A stretch of 6,466 bases of DNA from Opitutales bacterium (GTDB lineage Bacteria > Verrucomicrobiota > Verrucomicrobiia > Opitutales > Intestinicryptomonadaceae): NCBI GenBank assembly GCA_021641325.1, contig JAJXPD010000125.1:1-6466 (forward strand), written 5' to 3'. This document shows, piece by piece, positions 1 through 4,802 of the stretch. A program made the translations under genes and the position numbers. The notes beneath the pieces are model-generated. The model had not been told where the DNA came from, did no database searches, and was given only the letters and a program-made list of their open reading frames with translations. Numbering within the stretch: the first letter of the stretch is position 1; each line of letters opens with the position of its first letter.

Positions 1-11
1 CCGAAAGAACC

Positions 12-1202
12 ATGTCGAAAGAATCATTCGTCAGAACGAAACCACACGTAAACGTAGGCACCATCGGTCACATCGACCATGGTAAAACTACACTCACGAC
101 CGCAATCTTGAAGGTTCAGTCGGACAAGGGCCTGGCTCAATTTAAGTCCTATCAGGACATTGCTAAGGGCGGCACTGTTCGCGACGCTTCCAAGACTGTT
201 ACTATCGCCGTCGCGCACGTCGAATACGAAACTCCCACCCGCCACTATGCTCACGTTGACTGCCCCGGCCACGCCGACTTCGTCAAGAACATGATTACCG
301 GTGCTGCCCAGATGGACGGCGCTATCCTCGTTGTCAGCGCGGCTGACGGCCCGATGCCCCAGACTCGCGAACACATTCTGCTCGCCCGTCAGGTCGGCGT
401 TCCGAAAATCGTAGTTTTCCTCAACAAGTGCGACCTCCTCGACGACCCCGAACTTCTCGAACTCGTCGAAATGGAAGTCCGCGACCTCCTCAACAAGTAC
501 CAGTATCCGGGCGACGAAACCACGATTATTCGCGGTTCGGCTCTCGGCGCTCTCGAAGGCACTGAATTCGGCGTAAACAGCATCAACCAGCTCATGGACG
601 CTATTGACGCTGAAATCCCCGAACCCGAACGCCCTGTCGACAAGCCCTTCATGATGTCGGTTGAAGACGTGTTCTCCATCACGGGTCGTGGTACGGTTGC
701 TACGGGTCGTATCGAACGCGGCAAAATCCACGTCGGCGACGAAGTCGAAATCATCGGTCTCGGCGACACCAAGAAGACGACCGTAACGGGCGTCGAAATG
801 TTCCGCAAGCTTCTCGACGAAGGTCAGGCGGGCGACAACGTCGGTCTCCTCCTCCGCGGTATCGAAAAGAATCAGGTGCAGCGCGGTCAGGTTATCGCGA
901 AACCCGGCTCGATTACTCCCCACACGAAGGCCAAGGCTGAAATTTACGTCCTCACCAAGGACGAAGGCGGCCGCCACACTCCGTTCTTCACCAACTACCG
1001 TCCGCAGTTCTTCTTCGGTACTGCCGACGTCACGGGCGTTTGCAAACTCCCCGAAGGTGTCGAAATGGTTATGCCCGGCGACAACCTTTCCATCGAAATC
1101 GACCTCCAAAAGCCGATTGCTATGGAAAAAGGTCAGCGTTTTGCTATCCGCGAAGGCGGCCGCACAATCGGTGCCGGTCGTATCTCGGAAATCATCGCTT
1201 AA
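12..1202 (+). CDS. tuf: Elongation factor Tu (EF-Tu)
   Basis: GTPase that carries aminoacyl-tRNA to the ribosomal A site in the cytoplasm. The 396-residue product is full length (E. coli has 394). Visible GTPase motifs: P-loop GHIDHGKT at 19-26, DCPGH at 83-87 (catalytic His87), NKCD at 138-141 and GSAL at 175-178. Domain II follows from about 212 and domain III from about 310, ending in the typical [10 protein letters not shown]. The start is fixed by the canonical MSKESF N-terminus; only 11 upstream bases are in the window, with a weak GAAAG. Oddity: switch I (about 51-67) reads [17 protein letters not shown], where most EF-Tu have PEEKARGITIN. The Mg-binding Thr is kept (Thr64) but the Arg-Gly before it is replaced by Lys-Thr. 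Domain III also has [10 protein letters not shown] where E. coli has FYFRTTDVTG. Identity is certain; the switch I form is probably lineage-wide (inference). Confidence 0.99.
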   Translation: MSKESFVRTKPHVNVGTIGHIDHGKTTLTTAILKVQSDKGLAQFKSYQDIAKGGTVRDASKTVTIAVAHVEYETPTRHYAHVDCPGHADFVKNMITGAAQMDGAILVVSAADGPMPQTREHILLARQVGVPKIVVFLNKCDLLDDPELLELVEMEVRDLLNKYQYPGDETTIIRGSALGALEGTEFGVNSINQLMDAIDAEIPEPERPVDKPFMMSVEDVFSITGRGTVATGRIERGKIHVGDEVEIIGLGDTKKTTVTGVEMFRKLLDEGQAGDNVGLLLRGIEKNQVQRGQVIAKPGSITPHTKAKAEIYVLTKDEGGRHTPFFTNYRPQFFFGTADVTGVCKLPEGVEMVMPGDNLSIEIDLQKPIAMEKGQRFAIREGGRTIGAGRISEIIA

Positions 1203-1220
1203 TTAGCGGTTGATTCAATC

Positions 1221-1251
1221 GCCGAAAGGTCTTTTACGGCCTTTCGGCTTT
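1221..1251 (+). terminator. Terminator-like hairpin after tuf
   Basis: Perfect inverted repeat GCCGAAAGG (1221-1229) / CCTTTCGGC (1240-1248). It extends by U1230-G1239 and C1231-G1238 to 11 bp with loop TTTTAC. It lies 18 nt after the tuf stop. The T tail is short (TTT, 1249-1251, then GATG), so termination may be incomplete and some transcripts may continue into the tRNA. Confidence 0.7.
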
Positions 1252-1278
1252 GATGTCCGATACGCTCCCGAATAAAAT
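1250..1278 (+). promoter_or_regulatory. Candidate sigma70 promoter for trnW-secE-nusG
   Basis: TTGATG (1250-1255, 4 of 6 to TTGACA), a 17-nt spacer, then TAAAAT (1273-1278, 5 of 6 to TATAAT). Predicted transcription start is near 1285, giving a leader of about 27 nt before the tRNA. The -35 box begins in the T tail of the tuf hairpin, so termination of one unit and initiation of the next share bases. Best promoter match I found in the window; not proven. Confidence 0.5.
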
Positions 1279-1311
1279 CGCGGGGCGGCGGACAAAACGG
1301 ACAACAATTTT

Positions 1312-1384
<73 letters not shown>

Positions 1385-1409
1385 TTGTTCTTTTAATTTA
1401 ACACATTTC

Positions 1410-1422
1410 GCGGTTAAACCGC
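1410..1422 (+). repeat. Small hairpin before secE
   Basis: GCGGT (1410-1414) / ACCGC (1418-1422) with a TAA loop, ending 9 nt before the secE start codon. No T run follows on the + strand, so it is not a terminator. It could shape the mRNA 5' end after tRNA 3' processing or affect secE initiation (inference). Confidence 0.4.
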
Positions 1423-1431
1423 ACAAAAAAG

Positions 1432-1644
1432 ATGACCAATCCTTTCCGCAAAATCAGACAGTTTTATCAGGAAACAGTCGTGGAGCTGAAAAAGTCTTCG
1501 TGGCCGACGCGCCCCGAACTTGTCAACTCCGTGATAGTCGTATTTGTTGCATTGGGTCTGCTGGGCGCGTTTGTAGCGCTTGCGGACTTTGCCATTTACA
1601 ACGTCGTGGACTTGCTCACTTGGTTTGTCAAGGGCGGAAAATAA
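1432..1644 (+). CDS. secE: Preprotein translocase subunit SecE
   Basis: Small inner-membrane subunit that clamps SecY in the SecYEG export channel. The 70-residue product has the short single-span form found in most bacteria outside the enterics. Residues about 5-20 form the cytoplasmic amphipathic helix. The conserved hinge ELKKSSWPTRPEL lies at 18-30, with the near-invariant Trp24-Pro25. One membrane segment follows (about 31-56), then an amphipathic tail ending KGGK. The ATG follows an A-rich stretch without a clear Shine-Dalgarno, but the N-terminus aligns with the family so the start is likely right. The gene is 47 nt after tRNA-Trp and 9 nt before nusG, whose neighbourhood supports the call. 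Confidence 0.96.
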   Translation: MTNPFRKIRQFYQETVVELKKSSWPTRPELVNSVIVVFVALGLLGAFVALADFAIYNVVDLLTWFVKGGK

Positions 1645-1653
1645 GGCGGGCAC

Positions 1654-2238
1654 ATGGAATCTGACACACAGGACACGCGCAGATGGTACGCGGTGCAGAC
1701 GCGTTCCAATATGGAAAAGAAGGCGGTCGAAACCCTCAAACACATGATTGACGTTGAGGACATGGGCGCGTACATATCGAAGGACGATATTTTGATGCCC
1801 GAAGAACGCGTGTCGGAAATCAAGAACGGCAACAAGGTATCCAGAGCACGCAAACTTTACCCCGGTTATATTTTCGTTCGGGTAAAGCTTTTCGACGAAA
1901 ACGAAAACTTTTTGGAAAAACCGTGGTATTTCGTCCGCGGAATCAACGGTGTAATCAATTTCATGGGCGGCGAACGCCCCGTTCCGCTCCGTCAGGCGGA
2001 GGTCGACCGCATTTTTGCGCAGATGGCGCAGTCGGAAGGCACGGAACGTCCGAAAATCAGCTTCAATGTCGGGGAATCGGTCAAAATCCACGAAGGTCCG
2101 TTCCTCGGTCTTACCGGTGTTATCGAAGAGGTCGATGCGGAGCGCGGCAAGCTTAAAGTCAGCGTTTCGATATTCGGCAGGTTCACGCCGGTCGAGCTTG
2201 AATACTCGCAGGTATCGAGGGCCGACATCGAAGACTAA
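1654..2238 (+). CDS. nusG: Transcription termination/antitermination factor NusG
   Basis: NusG binds elongating RNA polymerase through its N-terminal domain, and Rho or ribosomal protein S10 through its KOW domain. The 194-residue product matches the usual 175-200. The NGN domain covers about 10-120, with [16 protein letters not shown] at 9-24 and the YPGYIFVRV strand at 69-77. The KOW domain covers about 135-192 with [19 protein letters not shown] and the [12 protein letters not shown] loop; Phe174 matches E. coli Phe165, which contacts S10 and Rho. The start has a Shine-Dalgarno-like AAGGCGGG at 1643-1650 overlapping the secE stop, so translation is probably coupled. No domain II insertion is seen between NGN and KOW. 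Confidence 0.98.
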   Translation: MESDTQDTRRWYAVQTRSNMEKKAVETLKHMIDVEDMGAYISKDDILMPEERVSEIKNGNKVSRARKLYPGYIFVRVKLFDENENFLEKPWYFVRGINGVINFMGGERPVPLRQAEVDRIFAQMAQSEGTERPKISFNVGESVKIHEGPFLGLTGVIEEVDAERGKLKVSVSIFGRFTPVELEYSQVSRADIED

Positions 2239-2273
2239 AACAACGCATTTTACGCACAGCCTCGGCAGTAAAA

Positions 2274-2285
2274 TTCTTATAAGAA
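2274..2285. repeat. 12-bp perfect palindrome before rplK
   Basis: TTCTTATAAGAA is fully self-complementary and lies 12 nt before the rplK start in the 59-nt nusG–rplK spacer. As RNA it would give only a weak A/U hairpin, so a DNA operator or chance are both possible. It contains TATAAG, but I see no matching -35 box. The rest of this spacer shows no room for a classical L1-binding leader. Confidence 0.3.
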
Positions 2286-2297
2286 AAGAGAACTAAA

Positions 2298-2723
2298 ATG
2301 GCAAAAAAAGTAGTAAAAGAAATTAAGTTGCAGCTCCCCGCGGGCGCGGCTAACCCCGCTCCCCCCGTCGGTCCCGCACTCGGTGCGGCGGGCGTGAACA
2401 TCATGGGCTTCTGCAAAGAGTTCAACGCTAAGACGAAGGACCAGGCGGGCATGATTCTCCCCGTGGTCATTTCCGTATATCAGGATAAGTCTTTCACGTT
2501 CATTCTCAAATCCCCGCCGGCTGCGGTTCTTCTCAAAAAGGCCGCGAAAATCGAAACGGCGAGCGCAAAGCCCAACACCGACAAGGTCGGCAAAGTAACG
2601 CGCGCTCAAATCAAGGAAATCGTCAAGATTAAGGAAAAAGACCTTAACGCGACAAGCCCCGAACAGGCGGTCAAGATTATCGAAGGCACCGCGCGTTCGA
2701 TGGGTATTGAAGTCGTAGACTAA
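2298..2723 (+). CDS. rplK: 50S ribosomal protein L11
   Basis: L11 binds the GTPase-associated region of 23S rRNA at the stalk base and takes part in factor binding and RelA activation. The 141-residue product equals the E. coli length. The N-terminal domain carries [19 protein letters not shown] (11-29), whose Pro22-Pro23 pair marks the thiostrepton-contact helix in the family. The C-terminal RNA-binding domain is about 76-141, with [11 protein letters not shown] and the closing [10 protein letters not shown]. The start matches the [12 protein letters not shown] family N-terminus. The Shine-Dalgarno is weak (AAGAG, 2286-2290). It is the first of four consecutive stalk and L1 genes. Confidence 0.98.
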   Translation: MAKKVVKEIKLQLPAGAANPAPPVGPALGAAGVNIMGFCKEFNAKTKDQAGMILPVVISVYQDKSFTFILKSPPAAVLLKKAAKIETASAKPNTDKVGKVTRAQIKEIVKIKEKDLNATSPEQAVKIIEGTARSMGIEVVD

Positions 2724-2737
2724 TTCTTTTTTTCGCA

Positions 2738-2770
2738 TTCGCGCCGAACGAATTTATCGGGAGGCGCGAA
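2738..2770 (+). promoter_or_regulatory. Structured leader hairpin upstream of rplA
   Basis: Perfect 8-bp stem TTCGCGCC (2738-2745) / GGCGCGAA (2763-2770). Inside it is a 3x3 all-purine internal loop GAA (2746-2748) / GGA (2760-2762), able to form tandem G-A pairs. An inner CGA/TCG stem (2749-2751/2757-2759) closes loop ATTTA. The 3' arm contains GGGAGG (2759-2764), a Shine-Dalgarno-like sequence that would be hidden when folded. It could be a protein-binding control site, for instance for L1 whose gene follows (inference). Confidence 0.45.
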
Positions 2771-2771
2771 A

Positions 2772-2804
2772 GTGTCTAAACAAACAACAACCGCACTGCA
2801 ATAG
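2772..2804 (+). CDS. Possible 10-codon leader ORF upstream of rplA
   Basis: GTG start at 2772, reading (f)MSKQTTTALQ and stopping at TAG 2802-2804. GGGAGG at 2759-2764 is well spaced (7 nt) as its ribosome binding site. The stop falls 1 nt before the rplA Shine-Dalgarno and 16 nt before the rplA ATG, in a different frame, so translational coupling is conceivable. No known leader peptide is recognised. So short an ORF can easily occur by chance, hence the low confidence. Confidence 0.2.
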   Translation: MSKQTTTALQ

Positions 2805-2820
2805 CAGGAGACAAAAAGTC

Positions 2821-3507
2821 ATGGTAAAAAGAAGCAAAAGATACAGACAGGCATCTGACGCCGCCCCGAAAGCGGCTTTGAGCCTTGCCGACGCGGTAAG
2901 CGCGTTGCAGGCTATGCCGAAAGCGGGCTTCGACGAAACGGTGGAAATTTCCTTCCGTTTGAATGTCGACCCGAAACAGAGCACCCAGATGGTGCGCGGA
3001 ACGGTTCGTCTGCCCAACGGCAGCGGCAAAAAGGTAAGGGTAATCGTCTTTACCGAAAACGCCCAGGCGGCACTCGACGCCGGCGCGGACAAAGCAGGTT
3101 TCGAAGATCTCATCAAGGAGGTTTCGGAAGGTTTCCTCGATTTCGACGTCGCAATCGCTACGACATCGGCTATGAAGGAAGTCCGCAAGGTTGCGCGCGT
3201 TCTCGGTCCGAAAGGCCTCATGCCGAACCCGAAGAGCGGCACGGTTACGGACGACGTTGCTTCGGCAATCGCGGAAGTCAAGGCTGGTCGTGTAGAATTC
3301 AAGATGGACAAAACCTCGAACATGAGCGTAGTAGTCGGCAAGCGCAGCTTTGCGACGGAAAAGCTCGCCGAAAACGCGAAGGTCGTTCTCGACAGCGTTG
3401 TTGCGGCTCGTCCCGAGGCAATCAAGGGCAAGTTCATCAACTCAATCGCAATCAGCTCGACAATGAGCCCCAGCGTGAAAATCGCGCTGAGCGAAGTCGC
3501 ACAATAA
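2821..3507 (+). CDS. rplA: 50S ribosomal protein L1
   Basis: L1 forms the mobile L1 stalk of the 50S subunit, binding 23S rRNA helices 76-78 and helping E-site tRNA release. In many bacteria it also represses its own operon by binding mRNA. The 228-residue product is normal (E. coli 234). The family signature VARVLGPKGLMPNPKSGTVT is at 124-143, in the inserted domain II, flanked by the two halves of domain I. GKFINSIAISSTMSPSVKI near the C-terminus is typical. The start follows AGGAG (2806-2810), ten bases upstream. It is preceded by an unusually long, structured 97-nt spacer and followed by rplJ after 15 nt. Confidence 0.98.
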   Translation: MVKRSKRYRQASDAAPKAALSLADAVSALQAMPKAGFDETVEISFRLNVDPKQSTQMVRGTVRLPNGSGKKVRVIVFTENAQAALDAGADKAGFEDLIKEVSEGFLDFDVAIATTSAMKEVRKVARVLGPKGLMPNPKSGTVTDDVASAIAEVKAGRVEFKMDKTSNMSVVVGKRSFATEKLAENAKVVLDSVVAARPEAIKGKFINSIAISSTMSPSVKIALSEVAQ

Positions 3508-3513
3508 GGAGAG
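3506..3513 (+). promoter_or_regulatory. Shine-Dalgarno for rplJ overlapping rplA stop
   Basis: AAGGAGAG starts inside the rplA TAA stop (3505-3507). The ATG at 3523 lies 11 nt after the GGAG core, suggesting coupled translation of L1 and L10 and leaving no room for an L10 leader RNA. Confidence 0.7.
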
Positions 3514-3522
3514 TTTTTCACA

Positions 3523-4029
3523 ATGAGACCCGAAAAGAAATTTCTCGTAGAAGAAGCTCGCAACCGCCTTTCGGCTGCCGGACACGTTTTTCTGGTAAGC
3601 TTCACGGGCGTTAAGGTTTCGGACGCCGCGGAACTCCGCAAGGCGTTGGCGGAAGTCGGTGCGGAATACCACGTCGCGAAGAATTCGATTATTAAAATCG
3701 CCGCGAAAGAGCTCGGACTTCCCTCGATGGACTCCGCTCTCGAAGGCCAGACCGGCGTTGTAACGGGCGGCGAAGACCCCGCAGCCGTTGCGAAGGCGAT
3801 TTCTGCGTTCTTCAAGACCCGCGAAAACTCGACAATCAAGCTCGGCATCATGGGCGAGAAGGTTATGTCGAAAGAGGACGTCGAATACCTCGGCAGCCTC
3901 CCGAGCCTTCCCGAACTCCGCGCAAAGTTCCTCTCGCTGCTCAATACGCCCGCAAGCCAGATGGTTCGCGTCATATTCTGCAAGCTCGAAAAGGAAGGCG
4001 GCGCGCCCGCAGAAGAGGCTCAGGCGTAG
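3523..4029 (+). CDS. rplJ: 50S ribosomal protein L10
   Basis: L10 anchors L7/L12 dimers to the 23S rRNA stalk base. The 168-residue product is close to E. coli (165). The rRNA-binding N-terminal domain covers about 1-130, with FLVSFTGVKVSDAAELRKAL at 23-42 and YHVAKNSIIKIA at 49-60. The C-terminal helix from about 130, with LRAKFLSLLNTPASQMVRVI, is the L12-binding segment. Its length near that of E. coli suggests two L12 dimers rather than the three of long-helix thermophile forms (inference). A short acidic/Ala tail, APAEEAQA, ends the protein. Start chosen by the AAGGAG site and family alignment. It is followed 6 nt after the stop by a terminator-like hairpin. Confidence 0.97.
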   Translation: MRPEKKFLVEEARNRLSAAGHVFLVSFTGVKVSDAAELRKALAEVGAEYHVAKNSIIKIAAKELGLPSMDSALEGQTGVVTGGEDPAAVAKAISAFFKTRENSTIKLGIMGEKVMSKEDVEYLGSLPSLPELRAKFLSLLNTPASQMVRVIFCKLEKEGGAPAEEAQA

Positions 4030-4035
4030 TCGGAC

Positions 4036-4065
4036 TTCGGGACGCGCTTTGCGTTCCGAATTTTT
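4036..4065 (+). terminator. Intrinsic terminator or attenuator between rplJ and rplL
   Basis: Stem TTCGGGACGC (4036-4045) / GCGTTCCGAA (4051-4060), 10 bp with one G-U pair, loop GCTTT, followed directly by TTTTT (4061-4065). This is the classic intrinsic terminator shape, yet it stands inside the operon, before rplL, whose product is usually needed in several-fold excess over L10. It is either an inefficient attenuator with readthrough, a 3' end protecting an rplJ mRNA, or balanced by a downstream promoter that I cannot identify. Confidence 0.65.
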
Positions 4066-4080
4066 GAAAACAAAATTTAG

Positions 4081-4117
4081 CCTTCCGCACAGGTTTGCAT
4101 GGAGCGGAGGGCAAACC
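4081..4117 (+). promoter_or_regulatory. Two mutually exclusive hairpins, rplJ–rplL spacer
   Basis: Hairpin 1 pairs CCTTCCGC (4081-4088) with GCGGAGGG (4104-4111), 8 bp with one G-U. Hairpin 2 pairs GGTTTGC (4092-4098) with GCAAACC (4111-4117), 7 perfect bp. The 5' arm of hairpin 2 lies in the loop of hairpin 1. The 3' arms abut with no linker, so forming both as a pseudoknot is sterically unlikely and they look like alternatives. Function unknown. Confidence 0.4.
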
Positions 4118-4131
4118 AAAAACAACTGAAA

Positions 4132-4187
4132 GGACAAACTTAGGGGGACATACCCCTTAAATATTCCGCAAGGAATGCTAAGTGTCC
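4132..4187 (+). promoter_or_regulatory. Three-way-junction RNA element upstream of rplL
   Basis: P1 pairs GGACA (4132-4136) with TGTCC (4183-4187) and CTTAG (4139-4143) with CTAAG (4178-4182), with a two-A bulge at 4137-4138. P2 is GGGG (4144-4147) / CCCC (4153-4156) with loop ACATA. P3 is ATTCC (4163-4167) / GGAAT (4172-4176) capped by GCAA, a GNRA tetraloop. The linker TTAAAT joins P2 and P3. The fold ends at the base before the rplL Shine-Dalgarno. No known leader family is recognised; it may control or enhance rplL translation (inference). Confidence 0.5.
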
Positions 4188-4194
4188 AAAGGAG
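4188..4194 (+). promoter_or_regulatory. Strong Shine-Dalgarno for rplL
   Basis: AAAGGAG lies 9 nt before the rplL ATG and immediately after the closing strand of the three-way junction. When that junction is folded, the site is exposed in single-stranded A-rich RNA, as would suit heavy translation of L12. Confidence 0.8.
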
Positions 4195-4203
4195 ACAAAT
4201 AAA

Positions 4204-4581
4204 ATGGCAGACATCACAAAAGATCAGGTTATCGAATGGCTCAGCAGCCTCACGGTTGTTGACGCGGCGGCTCTCGTTAAGGAGCTCGAAGAAAAATGGG
4301 GCGTTAGCGCGGCTGCTCCCGTGGCGGTAGTAGCGGGCGGCGCGGCTGCTCCTGCGGCTGAAGAAAAGGACTCGTTCGACGTTATCCTCAAAGCGGTTGA
4401 CCCCGCCAAGAAGATTGCGGTCATTAAGGAAGTCCGCGCAATCACGGGCTTGGGCTTGGCGGAAGCCAAGGCGCTCGTCGAAGGCGCTCCGAAGGCCGTC
4501 AAAGAAGGCGTCAACAAAGACGAATCTGCGGAATTGGCTAAGAAGCTCAAGGACGCGGGTGCGGAAGTTGAAGTCAAGTAA
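4204..4581 (+). CDS. rplL: 50S ribosomal protein L7/L12
   Basis: L7/L12 is the multicopy stalk protein that recruits and stimulates translational GTPases such as EF-Tu and EF-G. The 125-residue product is normal (E. coli 121). The N-terminal dimerisation domain that binds L10 is at 1-35. An Ala/Gly/Val-rich flexible hinge is at about 36-53. The globular C-terminal domain is at 54-125, with the factor-binding surface in [19 protein letters not shown] (67-85) and the [12 protein letters not shown] helix. The gene ends with tandem stops TAA TAG (4579-4584). A structured 174-nt spacer and a strong Shine-Dalgarno precede it, consistent with expression separate from rplJ. Confidence 0.98.
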   Translation: MADITKDQVIEWLSSLTVVDAAALVKELEEKWGVSAAAPVAVVAGGAAAPAAEEKDSFDVILKAVDPAKKIAVIKEVRAITGLGLAEAKALVEGAPKAVKEGVNKDESAELAKKLKDAGAEVEVK

Positions 4582-4583
4582 TA

Positions 4584-4600
4584 GGTTTGATTATTCAACC
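4584..4600 (+). repeat. Small hairpin after rplL
   Basis: GGTT.GA (4584-4590, one bulged T) pairs with TCAACC (4595-4600) around loop TTAT, just past the tandem stop codons. No T run follows directly. It may protect the rplL 3' end or simply be chance; weak support. Confidence 0.25.
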
Positions 4601-4609
4601 GTAATTTTC

Positions 4610-4661
4610 GCGGAGAGTCCGCGATGCCGAATAAAATCGGCGTCGCGGCTGTCCGCTTTTT
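4610..4661 (+). terminator. Long hairpin attenuator candidate between rplL and rpoB
   Basis: Outer stem GCGGA (4610-4614) / TCCGC (4652-4656), a G-G mismatch, then AG/CT (4616-4617/4649-4650), one bulged T (4618), then a 12-bp stem from CCGCGATGCCGA (4619-4630) to 4637-4648 with one wobble and loop ATAAAA. TTTTT (4657-4661) follows directly. About 19 pairs in all. In E. coli the rplL-rpoB spacer holds a partial terminator and an RNase III site that lower rpoBC expression; this element is in the same place and could do either job. A competing 6-bp stem, CGCGGA/TCCGCG (4609-4614/4618-4623), would break it. Confidence 0.6.
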
Positions 4662-4802
4662 CCGCTTAAAATATCCCGAAGCGTAATAACGGGGATAAGT
4701 TCTTTTTGAATCCGGATTTCGAATTTGCGCGGAAGCGCCCGACACTCGGTTTTTGGAAAAACGGATTTTGCAGAGGGCGAAAAAAAACAAAATTCCACAA
4801 AA
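4662..4802 (+). other. rpoB leader region
   Basis: Gene-free leader after the attenuator candidate. TAAAAT (4667-4672) resembles a -10 box but has no -35 partner. A GCGC/GCGC hairpin with GGAA tetraloop (4727-4738) is followed by CCGA/TCGG (4739-4742/4746-4749) and TTTTT (4750-4754), a short 4-bp terminator-like shape. An A8 run (4780-4787) and an A-rich stretch lead to the rpoB ATG, with no Shine-Dalgarno at usable distance (nearest is GAGGG at 4773-4777). Confidence 0.35.

Noticed and set aside
24..1109. 361-codon open frame on the minus strand inside tuf
   Set aside because: Complete overlap with a highly conserved gene; composition is that of reversed tuf codons.
2724..2733. T-rich run after rplK as a terminator
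   Set aside because: TTCTTTTTTT directly follows the rplK stop with no hairpin before it in the rplK 3' end that I can find.
3508..3522. L10 leader RNA upstream of rplJ
   Set aside because: Only 15 nt separate rplA and rplJ and they are mostly the Shine-Dalgarno and a T run; there is no room for the known leader.
2754..3983. 409-codon open frame on the minus strand over rplA and rplJ
   Set aside because: Antisense to two well-supported ribosomal protein genes. The Ser/Ala/Thr-rich product is typical of a shadow frame.
4064..4092. Promoter for rplL starting at TTGAAA
   Set aside because: The -35 match is good, but 15-19 nt downstream there is only G/C-rich sequence with no -10 likeness.
4081..4117. 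H-type pseudoknot from the two interleaved stems
   Set aside because: The topology is right, but no bases link the two 3' arms, which cannot span a 7-8 bp stem. Alternative hairpins are more plausible.
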